Source of the DNA: Pseudoalteromonas rubra
Lineage (GTDB): Bacteria > Pseudomonadota > Gammaproteobacteria > Enterobacterales > Alteromonadaceae
Length of the DNA stretch: 35,631 bases
Reading direction: 5' to 3'
NCBI RefSeq assembly: GCF_000967655.1
Contig: NZ_JXYA01000053.1
Coordinates: forward strand, 1-35,631
The notes beneath the pieces are model-generated. The model searched no databases, was not told where the DNA came from, and saw only the letters and a list, made by a program, of their open reading frames with translations. How positions within the stretch are numbered: position 1 is the stretch's first letter; each line of letters begins with the position of its first letter. Of this stretch, positions 1 to 8,304 are shown one piece after another. The position numbers and the translations under genes are program-made.

Positions 1-19
1 AATCCCCTAGGGGACGCCA
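1..19 (+). tRNA. tRNA-Glu, 3' end only (truncated by window edge)
   Basis: The first 19 bases match the 3' end of a bacterial tRNA-Glu: the end of the T-loop (AAT), the 3' T-stem strand (CCCCT), the 3' acceptor strand (AGGGGAC), discriminator G and an encoded CCA at 17-19. From memory the same order of bases ends E. coli tRNA-Glu. The anticodon lies outside the window, so the identity rests on this tail alone. Confidence 0.7.
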
Positions 20-231
20 CTCTTCTCAGCAGTACCATTTCATTCGATAACACTCCCTTGCTATATTTTTCGGATCCTGTTCATATTTATCAATCCTAAA
101 TTTCTACAGTTAAATGAATTTTTTCATATATTTCATTTACTTAAATTATTTGATTTAAAACAAGGTTAAGGCTTTATTAACAAGCTCAACTACGAAAAAT
201 GGGTTAGTATCGCGTTTTTTAGGTGAGTGTC

Positions 232-1812
232 ATGGCCAAAAATCGTACCGATTATACGGATAAAGAGAATGATTATCCGGTCTCTTATAACCTGCTGTCT
301 ACGACAGATACTAAAGGGCGGATCACGTATGCAAATCAAAGCTTTTGTGATGTCGCAGGCTTTGAGTTGGACGAACTAGAAGGCCAACCACATAACCTGG
401 TGCGTCATCCAACCATGCCCAAAGCCGCCTTCAAAGATCTCTGGCAGTTCATTGGCTCCGGTAAGCCCTGGATGGGCATAGTCAAAAATCGCTGCAAAAA
501 TGGTGATCATTACTGGGTTAACGCCTACGTCACGCCAATCAAAGACAAGCAGGGTCAGACTGCCGAGTACCAGTCGGTCAGAACCAAGCCAGAACGAGAT
601 GTTGTAAAACGGGCTGAAAACATTTATCAGCAGCTCGATAAGGGCGTTGCACCAGCTAAATTGACCCGCTCGTCTTTGTCTTTGTCTGCGCAGATGATGT
701 TGATCCTGGTGGTGTCGTATATTTTGAGCATGGTATTTACCAGTTTGCCTGCGCCATGGAACTATATTCTGGAGACATTGCTGCTAGCAGGCGTACTTGC
801 ACTGACATATCAGCGATTATCCCCGGTGCGCCGGTTGAGTGAAAAAGCCAAGCAAGTCTATGACAACCCGCTGATGCAAAAAATTTACCTTAATAAAGTC
901 AATGATGTCGCAGCCATTGAACTGGCGCTGCTGGCTCGGGGGTCTGAATTACGCGCCGTACTTGGCAGGGTTCAGGATGCCAGTCAACTGGTCGATCAGC
1001 ACGCCCAGGAAACGGTGTCTGAATGCCACAGTAATACTGAGTTATTGCAGGAGCAACAGAGCCAGACAGCGTCTTTGGCTACGGCCATGAATGAAATGAC
1101 CGCAGCGATTACGGATATTGCCGGCAATACCAGCGATGCAGCGAACCGCTCTGAAGGGGCACTGCGCTCGGTGCTGGATTCAAATTCAGTCGTGCAAGCA
1201 AGTATGCAGACCAATCACACTTTATGTGAAGAGTTGAGCCGAACTCAGCGCGATATTGCCGAGCTGAATGAACAAACGGTGCATATTGGCGGCGTTGTTG
1301 ATGTGATCCGGGACATTTCTGAGCAGACCAATTTGCTGGCGTTGAATGCGGCGATAGAAGCAGCCAGGGCCGGTGAACAGGGCAGGGGGTTTGCAGTGGT
1401 GGCCGATGAAGTTAGAGCCCTGGCACAACGCACTCAGGACTCGACCAGAGAGATTGATGACATAGTTGCAGGGCTTAAACAGCGCGCTGAGCGTGCGGTA
1501 GAAGCCATTCAAAACGGAGTCGATAAATCCACTCAGTGTGTGGTGCAGGCGGAACAAACCAAAGAAAATCTGGCATCGATAGAGCACATGGTCAAAGATA
1601 TTTCTGCGTTGAACTACGAAATCGCCACTGCGACTGATCAAATGTCGGGTGCCAGTAATGAGATCAACGACAAAGCGGTCAGTATTTCAGGGCTGGCGAA
1701 TGCATCCATGCAAAGCGCAGACAACACTACCGCAGCAATGCGAAACACAGAGCTGGCGCTGGCAGATCAGGCTGCACTGGTTGATCAATTCCTCCTCAGG
1801 CTTAGCCGTTAA
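232..1812 (+). CDS. Aer-type PAS methyl-accepting chemotaxis protein
   Basis: Redox or energy-taxis receptor that would feed the CheA/CheW array at the inner membrane. Residues about 12-115 form a PAS domain very close to the FAD-binding PAS of E. coli Aer (GQPHNLVRHP, MPKAAF, NGDHYWV). Two hydrophobic segments at about 150-195 form a membrane hairpin with almost no periplasmic loop. A HAMP-like stretch follows, then a long signalling coiled coil whose hairpin tip (EQTNLLALNAAIEAARAG) lies near residue 365. There is no C-terminal pentapeptide for tethering CheR. I chose ATG 232 because AGGTGA sits about 8 bases upstream; an in-frame GTG at 223 would add three residues. The gene stands alone, without other chemotaxis genes. 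Family assignment is secure; FAD binding is inferred from the PAS similarity. Confidence 0.93.
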   Translation: MAKNRTDYTDKENDYPVSYNLLSTTDTKGRITYANQSFCDVAGFELDELEGQPHNLVRHPTMPKAAFKDLWQFIGSGKPWMGIVKNRCKNGDHYWVNAYVTPIKDKQGQTAEYQSVRTKPERDVVKRAENIYQQLDKGVAPAKLTRSSLSLSAQMMLILVVSYILSMVFTSLPAPWNYILETLLLAGVLALTYQRLSPVRRLSEKAKQVYDNPLMQKIYLNKVNDVAAIELALLARGSELRAVLGRVQDASQLVDQHAQETVSECHSNTELLQEQQSQTASLATAMNEMTAAITDIAGNTSDAANRSEGALRSVLDSNSVVQASMQTNHTLCEELSRTQRDIAELNEQTVHIGGVVDVIRDISEQTNLLALNAAIEAARAGEQGRGFAVVADEVRALAQRTQDSTREIDDIVAGLKQRAERAVEAIQNGVDKSTQCVVQAEQTKENLASIEHMVKDISALNYEIATATDQMSGASNEINDKAVSISGLANASMQSADNTTAAMRNTELALADQAALVDQFLLRLSR

Positions 1813-1937
1813 GAAAAATGTCAAAAATATGTGAATAGAAAATTCCTTGCTGGTATGATTTCGCTTGGGTAATTTATGTGGCAAAATCGCCGCTTTTAAC
1901 CCGAATATGTATATAAAAATCACACAAAGGGATACGA

Positions 1938-2492
1938 ATGAGTAATTTACAGAAAACTTTAAAAACAGGTGCTGCAGCACTGGTTTTGACATTGGCTAAC
2001 ACACAGATCAGTGTTGCCGGCGTTGATGGCGGTTATTTCTCTGGCAAAAAGCAAGACTGCGAGATCTGGCGAGACGTGGCACCTTACAACTGGGCTAACA
2101 CCACTCGCGGCAACCAGTCCATGATTTTCTATTGCAACCGCGGTGGTTATACCGTCACCACGGTTGAGTTAAAGATCAAGCGTTTGAGCGACAACACCGT
2201 CGTATTTCGTGAAAAAAGAAAACAAAACCTAACATCAGGATATGGTCACGGTTTCTATCCTGACCTGAGCGCCAATATCAACGAAGAATATAAAATGGAA
2301 CTGGATTATACCTTCGTAAAATTGAAGCAGGGCAAGCCGGTCTGGGACAATAAAAAAACCAAAACCTGTAAGCGTACCTTCACCCCAACCAATGCTAATT
2401 CAACGCGCGGAGAGGTATTCTGGTCAATCAAGAGTGCGGGCACAGCCTATCATAACAATGGTTGTCAGGGCGTACGCTTCGATATTCACTAA
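1938..2492 (+). CDS. Secreted four-cysteine protein of unknown function
   Basis: I do not recognise the family. The 184-residue product has a Sec signal peptide: a basic start, a hydrophobic core at about 11-24 and a likely cut after SVA at residue 27. The mature part has exactly four cysteines (C41, C66, C144, C176), suggesting two disulfides. It is rich in Tyr, Trp, Lys and Asn with alternating polar/hydrophobic stretches, as in a small beta-rich extracellular or periplasmic protein. AAAGGG lies shortly before the ATG. A TATGAT -10-like hexamer at 1855 could drive it. Just after the stop is a GCGCCA/TGGCGC hairpin (2493-2512) without a T-run. The next gene starts 58 bases downstream on the same strand, so the two may be cotranscribed. 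Confidence 0.75.
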   Translation: MSNLQKTLKTGAAALVLTLANTQISVAGVDGGYFSGKKQDCEIWRDVAPYNWANTTRGNQSMIFYCNRGGYTVTTVELKIKRLSDNTVVFREKRKQNLTSGYGHGFYPDLSANINEEYKMELDYTFVKLKQGKPVWDNKKTKTCKRTFTPTNANSTRGEVFWSIKSAGTAYHNNGCQGVRFDIH

Positions 2493-2550
2493 GCGCCACC
2501 TGGGGCTGGCGCAATAAGGTCAGCCTTAGCTTTACAGCCGGGATTGAACG

Positions 2551-3351
2551 ATGAAAGCAAAATACCTGATGATCAACGTGTTGTGCTTTATGCTCGGCTT
2601 TCTTGTGGCCGCCGTGCTACTGCATAAAGAAGTACCCCAGCACTATACTCCAGTAGGCGACATTGAAAGCCTCGACACTATACCTACACCTCAGGCAGAG
2701 GAACGCTCACTGCCATTAAACACAGCACAACCTGCCCCAGAAAAACGGCTGTACACCAGCGCTTCGCCTGCACCCCCGGAGCTCAATGATGAACCTGCAA
2801 ACAATGACGAAAACAAGGCCAGGCTACTATCAATAGCGCAGGATATAGGGCTAGACAGCGGTATTTACCCGGATCTGGCTAGTTATGAAAATCAGGATAT
2901 TACCAGACTGATTGAACAGCATCTGCTGACAAACCTGCGTGCTTCACAGGGCGATGTGTATGCTCAGTTTGATGAGGTAGAGCATTATCTGGAAACCATG
3001 CCACAGATTGCCTCCGTGCAGTTTTTTACTGGTTTACTGACACAGGCTGAGCACAAAGGTGCGCTGTCTCAGAGTTTTGCCATCCACCTGCTGGCTCAAA
3101 GCGTCGAGCAGTTTGAACCAGGTACAGAGCCGCTCAGCCAGATGCAGGATATTGTCGCTACAGCCCGGCACAGCGAGAGTGAACTGGTACGCCTGAGTGC
3201 CTTGGAGTCTCTGGCAACAATGAGCGCGGATCAGGCACAACTAAAGCGTCTGCTTGAACAGTTTCAGGCAGATGAGTCTGCGGTAGTACAGGCAAAAATT
3301 ACGCTGCTTAATTATCATATGGTACTGGCAGATAAGTTAAATAATCATTGA
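2551..3351 (+). CDS. Membrane-anchored helical protein of unknown function
   Basis: 266-residue protein of no recognised family. It has one N-terminal transmembrane segment (about residues 5-24) that is probably an uncleaved anchor. A Pro/Ala/Glu-rich linker (about 28-90) and a predominantly helical C-terminal domain follow. The segment at about 190-260 has short amphipathic helices with Leu-Ala periodicity, reminiscent of HEAT-like or TPR-like repeats, though no motif is clear enough to call. Topology suggests a periplasmic domain. It starts 58 bases after the secreted four-cysteine protein and may share its transcript. Confidence 0.7.
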   Translation: MKAKYLMINVLCFMLGFLVAAVLLHKEVPQHYTPVGDIESLDTIPTPQAEERSLPLNTAQPAPEKRLYTSASPAPPELNDEPANNDENKARLLSIAQDIGLDSGIYPDLASYENQDITRLIEQHLLTNLRASQGDVYAQFDEVEHYLETMPQIASVQFFTGLLTQAEHKGALSQSFAIHLLAQSVEQFEPGTEPLSQMQDIVATARHSESELVRLSALESLATMSADQAQLKRLLEQFQADESAVVQAKITLLNYHMVLADKLNNH

Positions 3352-3457
3352 GCCGGCACCTTAGCGCTTTTTTAATAAAAGGGGGCGTAAGCTTTCAAGG
3401 CTGCCATAAGAGTGCACAGAAATAAATTTAATCAGGTGATCCTTTTAAATCTGGTGT

Positions 3458-3472
3458 TGTTATAATATAACA
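3458..3472. promoter_or_regulatory. Zur-type operator over the -10 of the dksA2-like/COG0523 pair
   Basis: TGTTATAATATAACA is palindromic except around its central position and matches the core of the gammaproteobacterial Zur box as I know it (GAAATGTTATANTATAACATTTC). It contains a consensus -10 hexamer, TATAAT, at 3461-3466, so a bound repressor would block RNA polymerase. The -35 region is poor. The predicted start of transcription near 3472 also argues that the next gene starts at ATG 3509 and not at the in-frame TTG 3473. Confidence 0.75.
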
Positions 3473-3508
3473 TTGGTTAAGTTCAATTGTTCAGACAAGG
3501 CATCTGAT

Positions 3509-3952
3509 ATGCAAGCACCTGATCCTACTTCGGCCACGCTCAGCGTTGAGCAAATGCTGGCTGCGCCCGAATCCGACTACATGAATGCCGCGCAACAGGC
3601 ATTTTTCAGACAACGTTTGGTGGAGCTACACGATTCAACCAGAGCACGTATCCGTGATACCAAAGCGCAAATAATGAACCCACCCGAATTGGTCGATTTG
3701 AGCGACAGAGCATCGTGGGAAGAGCAATGCCTGATCCTGATGCGCATTGTTGATCGCGAGCAGAAGCTGTTACCCAAAATCCAGCAGGCACTGGAGCGTA
3801 TTCGGCTCAATGAATATGGCTATTGTCTGGAAACGGGGGAGCCTATTGGCATTGCCCGTCTATTGGCAAGGCCTACAGCAGAGCTGTGCGCTGATGTAAA
3901 GCTGTGCTCCGAACTCAAAGAGCACATGTACGTCAAAGAAAGGCATGTCTGA
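3509..3952 (+). CDS. DksA paralogue lacking two zinc ligands (DksA2-like)
   Basis: TraR/DksA-family protein that would bind the secondary channel of RNA polymerase and work with ppGpp. The 147 residues cover a coiled coil with the tip signature D63-x-x-D66-x-A68, equivalent to E. coli D71/D74/A76, and a C-terminal globular part. The four zinc-finger positions read C106, T109, C127, V130, so two of the four cysteine ligands are missing. This is the state known for Pseudomonas DksA2, which substitutes for DksA under zinc limitation. C133 is an extra cysteine. ATG 3509 has AAGG 8 bases upstream; an in-frame TTG at 3473 is rejected because it coincides with the predicted transcription start. The operator upstream and the metallochaperone downstream fit a zinc-starvation role. 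Confidence 0.88.
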   Translation: MQAPDPTSATLSVEQMLAAPESDYMNAAQQAFFRQRLVELHDSTRARIRDTKAQIMNPPELVDLSDRASWEEQCLILMRIVDREQKLLPKIQQALERIRLNEYGYCLETGEPIGIARLLARPTAELCADVKLCSELKEHMYVKERHV

Positions 3953-4006
3953 CAAAACCTGAACCCACACACACTACCGTCAAAAACTGTGTAAGGTAAT
4001 CAAGCA

Positions 4007-5218
4007 ATGGCTAAGTTAAATACATCAAATTTACTGCCCGTGACCGTGTTGTCCGGTTTTTTAGGGGCAGGAAAAACCACGGTGCTGAACCATATTCTGA
4101 GCAACCGTGAGGGGCTAAAAGTGGCTGTCATCGTCAATGATATGAGTGAAATCAACATTGACGCTGCGACGGTGCAAAATGAAGTCAGTCTCAACCGGGC
4201 TGAAGAAAAGCTGGTTGAAATGAGCAATGGCTGTATCTGTTGCACACTCAGAGAAGACCTGCTGGAAGAGGTTAATCGGCTGGCTAAATCGGGCAAATAT
4301 GACTACCTGGTGATTGAGTCGACCGGCATTTCGGAACCACTGCCCGTGGCCGAAACCTTTACCTTTGCGGATGAGCAAGGAGTAAGCTTATCTGACATCG
4401 CCACACTGGATACTATGGTCACCGTAGTAGATGCGGTGAACTTTCTGAAAGATTACGACCAGGCAGAGGCATTGCAGGACGTTGGGGAAAGCCTCGGTGA
4501 AGAAGATGAGCGTAGTGTGGCAGATTTACTGGTTGAGCAGGTCGAGTTTGCCGATGTGCTGTTGATCAGCAAAACAGATCTTATCTCAGATACCGAGCTT
4601 AAACGTTTGCAAAGTATTCTGCGCACACTCAATACAGACGCTGAGCAAATCCCTATGGCACATGGCAAGGTGCCCCTGGCGCAGGTGTTAAATACCAAAA
4701 AGTTCAGTTTTGAAAAAGCTCAGCAGGCGCCGGGCTGGCTCAAAGAGCTGCGGGGCGAGCACATTCCGGAAACGGAGGAATTTGGCATCAGCAGTTTTAC
4801 CTTTTGTGCCAGAAGGCCCTTTCACCCGCAAAAGTTCTATGACTTTTTACACAGTGATGAACTGGCCGGCAAGCTTATCCGCTCAAAAGGGTTTTTCTGG
4901 CTGGCAACCAGGCCTCAAATTGCTGGCAGCTGGAGTCAGGCTGGCGGTATCGCAAGGCATGGTGCAGCGGGACTATTTTGGAAAGCTGTACCACAGGAGC
5001 AGTGGCCAGAAGACCCGGAGTATATTGCCGCCATTGAAGAGCACTGGGTTGAGCCTTTTGGTGACATGCGCCAGGAGTTAGTGTTTATTGGTCAGGGCCT
5101 GGACAAAGCCGAGATTATCCGTCGCCTGAACGCCTGTTTGCTCAGCGAAGAGGAAGTCCTAAAAGGCCAGCAAGCGTGGAAAACACTGCCGGACCCTTTT
5201 CCTTCCTGGGCGCACTAA
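4007..5218 (+). CDS. COG0523 (CobW/ZigA/YeiR-type) metallochaperone GTPase
   Basis: G3E-family P-loop GTPase thought to deliver zinc or another metal to client proteins. Visible features are the Walker A motif GFLGAGKTT (residues 17-25), the metal-binding GCICC motif (C76, C78, C79), an ESTGISEP switch segment at about 104, SKTDL as the guanine-specificity motif, and a CobW C-terminal domain at about 255-385. There is no long histidine-rich tract. Length (403) is normal. It begins 54 bases after the DksA paralogue with no terminator between, so the pair is probably one Zur-controlled operon. COG0523 proteins serve several metals; zinc is inferred here from the operator and the neighbour. Its stop overlaps the stop of the convergent lactate permease. 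Confidence 0.9.
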   Translation: MAKLNTSNLLPVTVLSGFLGAGKTTVLNHILSNREGLKVAVIVNDMSEINIDAATVQNEVSLNRAEEKLVEMSNGCICCTLREDLLEEVNRLAKSGKYDYLVIESTGISEPLPVAETFTFADEQGVSLSDIATLDTMVTVVDAVNFLKDYDQAEALQDVGESLGEEDERSVADLLVEQVEFADVLLISKTDLISDTELKRLQSILRTLNTDAEQIPMAHGKVPLAQVLNTKKFSFEKAQQAPGWLKELRGEHIPETEEFGISSFTFCARRPFHPQKFYDFLHSDELAGKLIRSKGFFWLATRPQIAGSWSQAGGIARHGAAGLFWKAVPQEQWPEDPEYIAAIEEHWVEPFGDMRQELVFIGQGLDKAEIIRRLNACLLSEEEVLKGQQAWKTLPDPFPSWAH

Positions 5219-6795
5219 ACAAACAGCAGCCAGGCAATCAGGCTGGCCGCCAGGCAGTAATAGAGCATGGGAACCAGTGTGTAGCGAATAATATCACCCT
5301 CTTTGCCATGCAGGCCGACAACACTGGCGGCGGCAACCACATTCACCACCGCAATCATGTTGCCGCCATTCGCGCCGAGCATCTGCAAGGCCAGTACTAG
5401 CTGCATCTCAAGCCCCGCTTCTGCCGCTAATGCTTGCTGAAAGCTGGCAAACATCAGGTTAGAAAAGGTCGCCGACCCTGCGATAAATGCCCCCAACGCG
5501 CCCACTAAGGGCGCGATAAATAACCACAGATCACTCAAATGTATGGCAACCGTTTCGGCCAGTGCCATGGGCATAGCTGGGAGGGCGGCGTTATTAACGT
5601 CAGAGTGAAGAAAGATACGCACCATAGGCACCGCTGCACTCAGCGCAATCAAAGAGGGGAATAACATACTGATACTATTGCTCAGGGCTACGCGCAGCTG
5701 CGCTGGTTTGCCATTTTGCAGCCAAAGTGCAATGAGTGCGGTCACAACAAACACACTGCCAGGCAGGTACAGGGGCATCACATTCACAGAAATGGCCGAC
5801 CCCAGGATCTGCTCCCATTCAAAGTTCACGCTTTGCAGCATGGCCTTAAAAGGCAGTGCGGGGATCCGGGTCAGCACCAGGAGTGTTGCAACCAAGACGT
5901 ATGGTAACCAGGCTCTGAGTAAGCTCAGTGAGGGGACGTGCGACTCTTCTGCTTGAGGTGCTGTTGAGGCTTCGGGTTTAGGCAATAAGAACCCTTTACG
6001 TGCTAAAGGGCAGACGATGGCCAATCCTGCCATCGCGCCCAGGACAGAGGGAAACTCCGGCCCCAGCAACCAGGCGACGCTATAGGCGGGCAGGGTAAAA
6101 GCCAGTGCACTGAAAACGGCAAAAGGCGCCATCACGAACCCGGCGCGCCAGCTGGGTGAGTCGCTGAAAAAGCGGCAATACAGCACAACCATAATCAGAG
6201 GCAGCAGAGCGGCGGCAATAATATCAATACCAATGGCGGTTAAGGCAATGTGTTTCACCTCGGCGTAATTTATATTCGCCGCACCCTGACCAATCCCGAC
6301 AATCGCCGGTGTGCCAACAGCACCAAATGAGACCGCACTGGAGTCGGCCACCAGTGCCAGCACCACAGCGCTCAGCGGCGTAAAGCCCAGCGCAACCAGC
6401 AAAGGCGCAGCAATAGCGGCAGGCGTGCCAAACCCGGCAGCCCCCTCCAGAAAACTGCCAAATAACCAGGCAATGATGATCAGCTGCACCCGTTTGTCGG
6501 GGCTTATCCCGGCAAAGCCGTGTTTAATGGTGTGGATAGCGCCGGTTTGCTGTAGCACTTTCAGTAAAAAAATCGCGCCGAAAACAATCCACACTATGGT
6601 CAGGGCGATGACCAGCCCTTCCAGTGTGGCGGCGGTGATATGCGCTAAAGGCACCTGCCAGATAAAATAAGCCGATAAGGAGGTCACGAGCAGGCTAAAT
6701 GGCATGGCCTGCTTGGCGGGTAGCCTGAGCAGAACCAGCAGGATAAATACGCTGAGGATCGGCACCAGGGCCGTGAACAGTTGTGGTAGCGTCAT
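5215..6795 (-). CDS. lctP: L-lactate permease (LctP/LldP family)
   Basis: Polytopic inner-membrane proton symporter for lactate and possibly glycolate. The 526 residues are almost entirely hydrophobic segments, roughly 12-14 helices. Family-typical stretches include LRLPAKQAMP near the N-terminus, FLEGAAGFGTPAAIAAPLL, GTPAIVGIGQG, and GALGAFIAGSATFSNLMF near the C-terminus. The family is usually about 550 long, so this is slightly short but complete. The ATG has little Shine-Dalgarno sequence. No lactate dehydrogenase gene is adjacent. It lies downstream of nth on the same strand, separated by a large nested hairpin, so it may be partly insulated from the rsx-nth transcript. Confidence 0.9.
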   Translation of the reverse strand: MTLPQLFTALVPILSVFILLVLLRLPAKQAMPFSLLVTSLSAYFIWQVPLAHITAATLEGLVIALTIVWIVFGAIFLLKVLQQTGAIHTIKHGFAGISPDKRVQLIIIAWLFGSFLEGAAGFGTPAAIAAPLLVALGFTPLSAVVLALVADSSAVSFGAVGTPAIVGIGQGAANINYAEVKHIALTAIGIDIIAAALLPLIMVVLYCRFFSDSPSWRAGFVMAPFAVFSALAFTLPAYSVAWLLGPEFPSVLGAMAGLAIVCPLARKGFLLPKPEASTAPQAEESHVPSLSLLRAWLPYVLVATLLVLTRIPALPFKAMLQSVNFEWEQILGSAISVNVMPLYLPGSVFVVTALIALWLQNGKPAQLRVALSNSISMLFPSLIALSAAVPMVRIFLHSDVNNAALPAMPMALAETVAIHLSDLWLFIAPLVGALGAFIAGSATFSNLMFASFQQALAAEAGLEMQLVLALQMLGANGGNMIAVVNVVAAASVVGLHGKEGDIIRYTLVPMLYYCLAASLIAWLLFV

Positions 6796-6838
6796 CAGAG
6801 TTTAAGAAATCCATTACTTAATGGGATGAGCTTAGCAT

Positions 6839-6893
6839 GCCAATAAGACAATGAATATGCTGTTTATTACTGAACAGCCATGGTCTTATTGGC
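6839..6893 (-). terminator. Nested inverted repeat between nth and lctP
   Basis: Outer arms GCCAATAAGAC (6839-6849) and GTCTTATTGGC (6883-6893) are perfectly complementary over 11 bp. Inside them GCTGTT (859-864) pairs with AACAGC (873-878). The structure fills half the gap between nth and lctP. There is no T-run after it on either strand, so it could be a processing or attenuation structure or a DNA operator and not a simple terminator. Confidence 0.5.
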
Positions 6894-6901
6894 GCGATAG
6901 G

Positions 6902-7537
6902 TTAGCCAGAGGTTTTTTCTTTGAACTCACACAAGTCTTCAATAATACAGCTGCCACACTTGGGCTTTCTGGCCACACAGGTGTAGCGGCCCAGCAAAAT
7001 CAGCCAGTGATGGACATCCACTTTGAACTCTTTGGGGACTACCTTTTCGAGTTTTTCTTCTACTGCGACGACGTCTTTGCCCATGGCAAATTTGGTGCGG
7101 TTTGATACGCGGAAAATATGGGTATCGACAGCGATAGTGGGCCAGCCGAAGGCACAATTGAGCACCACGTTGGCAGTCTTGCGGCCCACGCCGGGCAGGG
7201 CTTCGAGCGCTTCGCGATTCTCCGGCACTTCGCCGCCATGCTGCTCCATCAAAATGTGGCACATTTTGTAGACGTTGTTGGCTTTGGAGTTAAATAAGCC
7301 AATGGTTTTGATGTAGTCCCTGAGGCCATCCACGCCCAGCTCGATAATGGCCTGCGGGGTATTGGCAACCGGAAACAGCTTACGGGTGGCTTTATTGACG
7401 CTCACGTCTGTGGCCTGGGCTGATAAAGTAACGGCGACCAGCAGCTCAAACGGTGAGGTATATTCCAGTTCAGTCTCCGGGTTGGGGTTGTCATCCCGCA
7501 GACGGGTGAGAATTTCGAGTCGTTTTGCTTTATTCAT
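6902..7537 (-). CDS. nth: Endonuclease III
   Basis: DNA glycosylase/AP lyase for oxidised pyrimidines in base-excision repair. At 211 residues it matches E. coli Nth in length. The helix-hairpin-helix motif LPGVGRKTA contains catalytic K120; D138 lies in VDTH; the four ligands of the [4Fe-4S] cluster are C187, C194, C197 and C203 (C-x6-C-x2-C-x5-C). It is the last gene of the rsxABCDGE-nth cluster, the order seen in many Gammaproteobacteria, 68 bases after rsxE. A hairpin in that gap may tune its expression. Confidence 0.97.
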   Translation of the reverse strand: MNKAKRLEILTRLRDDNPNPETELEYTSPFELLVAVTLSAQATDVSVNKATRKLFPVANTPQAIIELGVDGLRDYIKTIGLFNSKANNVYKMCHILMEQHGGEVPENREALEALPGVGRKTANVVLNCAFGWPTIAVDTHIFRVSNRTKFAMGKDVVAVEEKLEKVVPKEFKVDVHHWLILLGRYTCVARKPKCGSCIIEDLCEFKEKTSG

Positions 7538-7575
7538 AGTACTGACTTACTTGCTGTTGATCTTATCTGAACCTG

Positions 7576-7599
7576 GCGGGAGAGTGACGGCTCTCCCGC
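7576..7599 (-). terminator. Hairpin between rsxE and nth
   Basis: GCGGGAGAG (7576-7584) and CTCTCCCGC (7591-7599) form a 9-bp GC-rich stem with a 6-base loop. No T-run follows in the direction of rsxE-nth transcription. It is more likely an attenuating or mRNA-stabilising hairpin inside the operon than a full terminator. Confidence 0.4.
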
Positions 7600-7605
7600 T
7601 GCGCA

Positions 7606-8304
7606 TTAATCTAAGCTGGTGACCCGAGCTCGGGGGGCTTTTTCCGGACTGGCGACAGGCTCAGCCTGGGCTTCTTTACGTGCATCAATATAGTTTTTGG
7701 CAGCGATGATCAACCCCAATCCTAAAAAGGCACCCGGTGGTAAAATGGCTACCAGAAACTGGCTGTCGAATTCTATGACTTCGATGCGCAGTGCGGTTGC
7801 CCAGTCACCCAGTAACAGGTTAGCACCATCAAACAGCGTGCCCTGACCAATCAGCTCGCGCATGGCACCCAGTAATACCAATACAGCACCAAACCCCAGC
7901 CCCATCATGATACCGTCCCACGCAGACAACAGGGGCGTATTTTTTGAGGCATAGGCTTCAGCCCGGCCTATGATGGCACAGTTGGTCACAATCAGCGGAA
8001 TAAAGATCCCAAGCGACTGGTACAGACCAAAAGTGTAGGCGTTCATCAACAGCTGCACTATGGTTACAAAGGCGGCGATGATCATCACAAACACCGGGAT
8101 CCGGATGTCTTTGGGGACCCAGTTTCGTACGATGGAAACGGTGACATTGGAGCCAACCAGTACCAGTAAAGTGGCCAGTCCCAGACCTAACGCATTGGTG
8201 ATAGTGCTGGTAACGGCCAGCAACGGACACAGACCCAGCAGCTGTACCAGTGCCGGGTTGTTTTTCCACATGCCCTCATGGGCGAGTTGTTTAAATTCAC
8301 TCAT
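7606..8304 (-). CDS. rsxE: Electron transport complex subunit RsxE/RnfE
   Basis: Integral membrane subunit of the Rsx/Rnf complex, paired with RsxA in the membrane core. 232 residues with six hydrophobic segments. It contains LGLCPLLAVTSTITNALGLG and IPLIVTNCAIIGRAEA, the conserved half-site with a membrane cysteine on either side that in known structures bind an iron-sulfur centre. I chose ATG 8304 because AGGAGG lies 6 bases upstream and the product then begins MSEFKQLAHEG as in the family. A longer in-frame start at 8379 lies well inside rsxG. The start overlaps the end of rsxG by 8 bases. The C-terminus is hydrophilic (KEAQAEPVASPEK). Confidence 0.95.
   Translation of the reverse strand: MSEFKQLAHEGMWKNNPALVQLLGLCPLLAVTSTITNALGLGLATLLVLVGSNVTVSIVRNWVPKDIRIPVFVMIIAAFVTIVQLLMNAYTFGLYQSLGIFIPLIVTNCAIIGRAEAYASKNTPLLSAWDGIMMGLGFGAVLVLLGAMRELIGQGTLFDGANLLLGDWATALRIEVIEFDSQFLVAILPPGAFLGLGLIIAAKNYIDARKEAQAEPVASPEKAPRARVTSLD

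Noticed and set aside
3..14. Perfect 12-bp palindrome TCCCCTAGGGGA at the window start
   Set aside because: It is explained by adjoining T-stem and acceptor strands of the truncated tRNA-Glu.
20..231. Sigma-28 (flagellar) promoter for the chemoreceptor gene
   Set aside because: TTCGATAA near 44 resembles the -10, but no TAAA lies at the right distance and it is far from the start codon.
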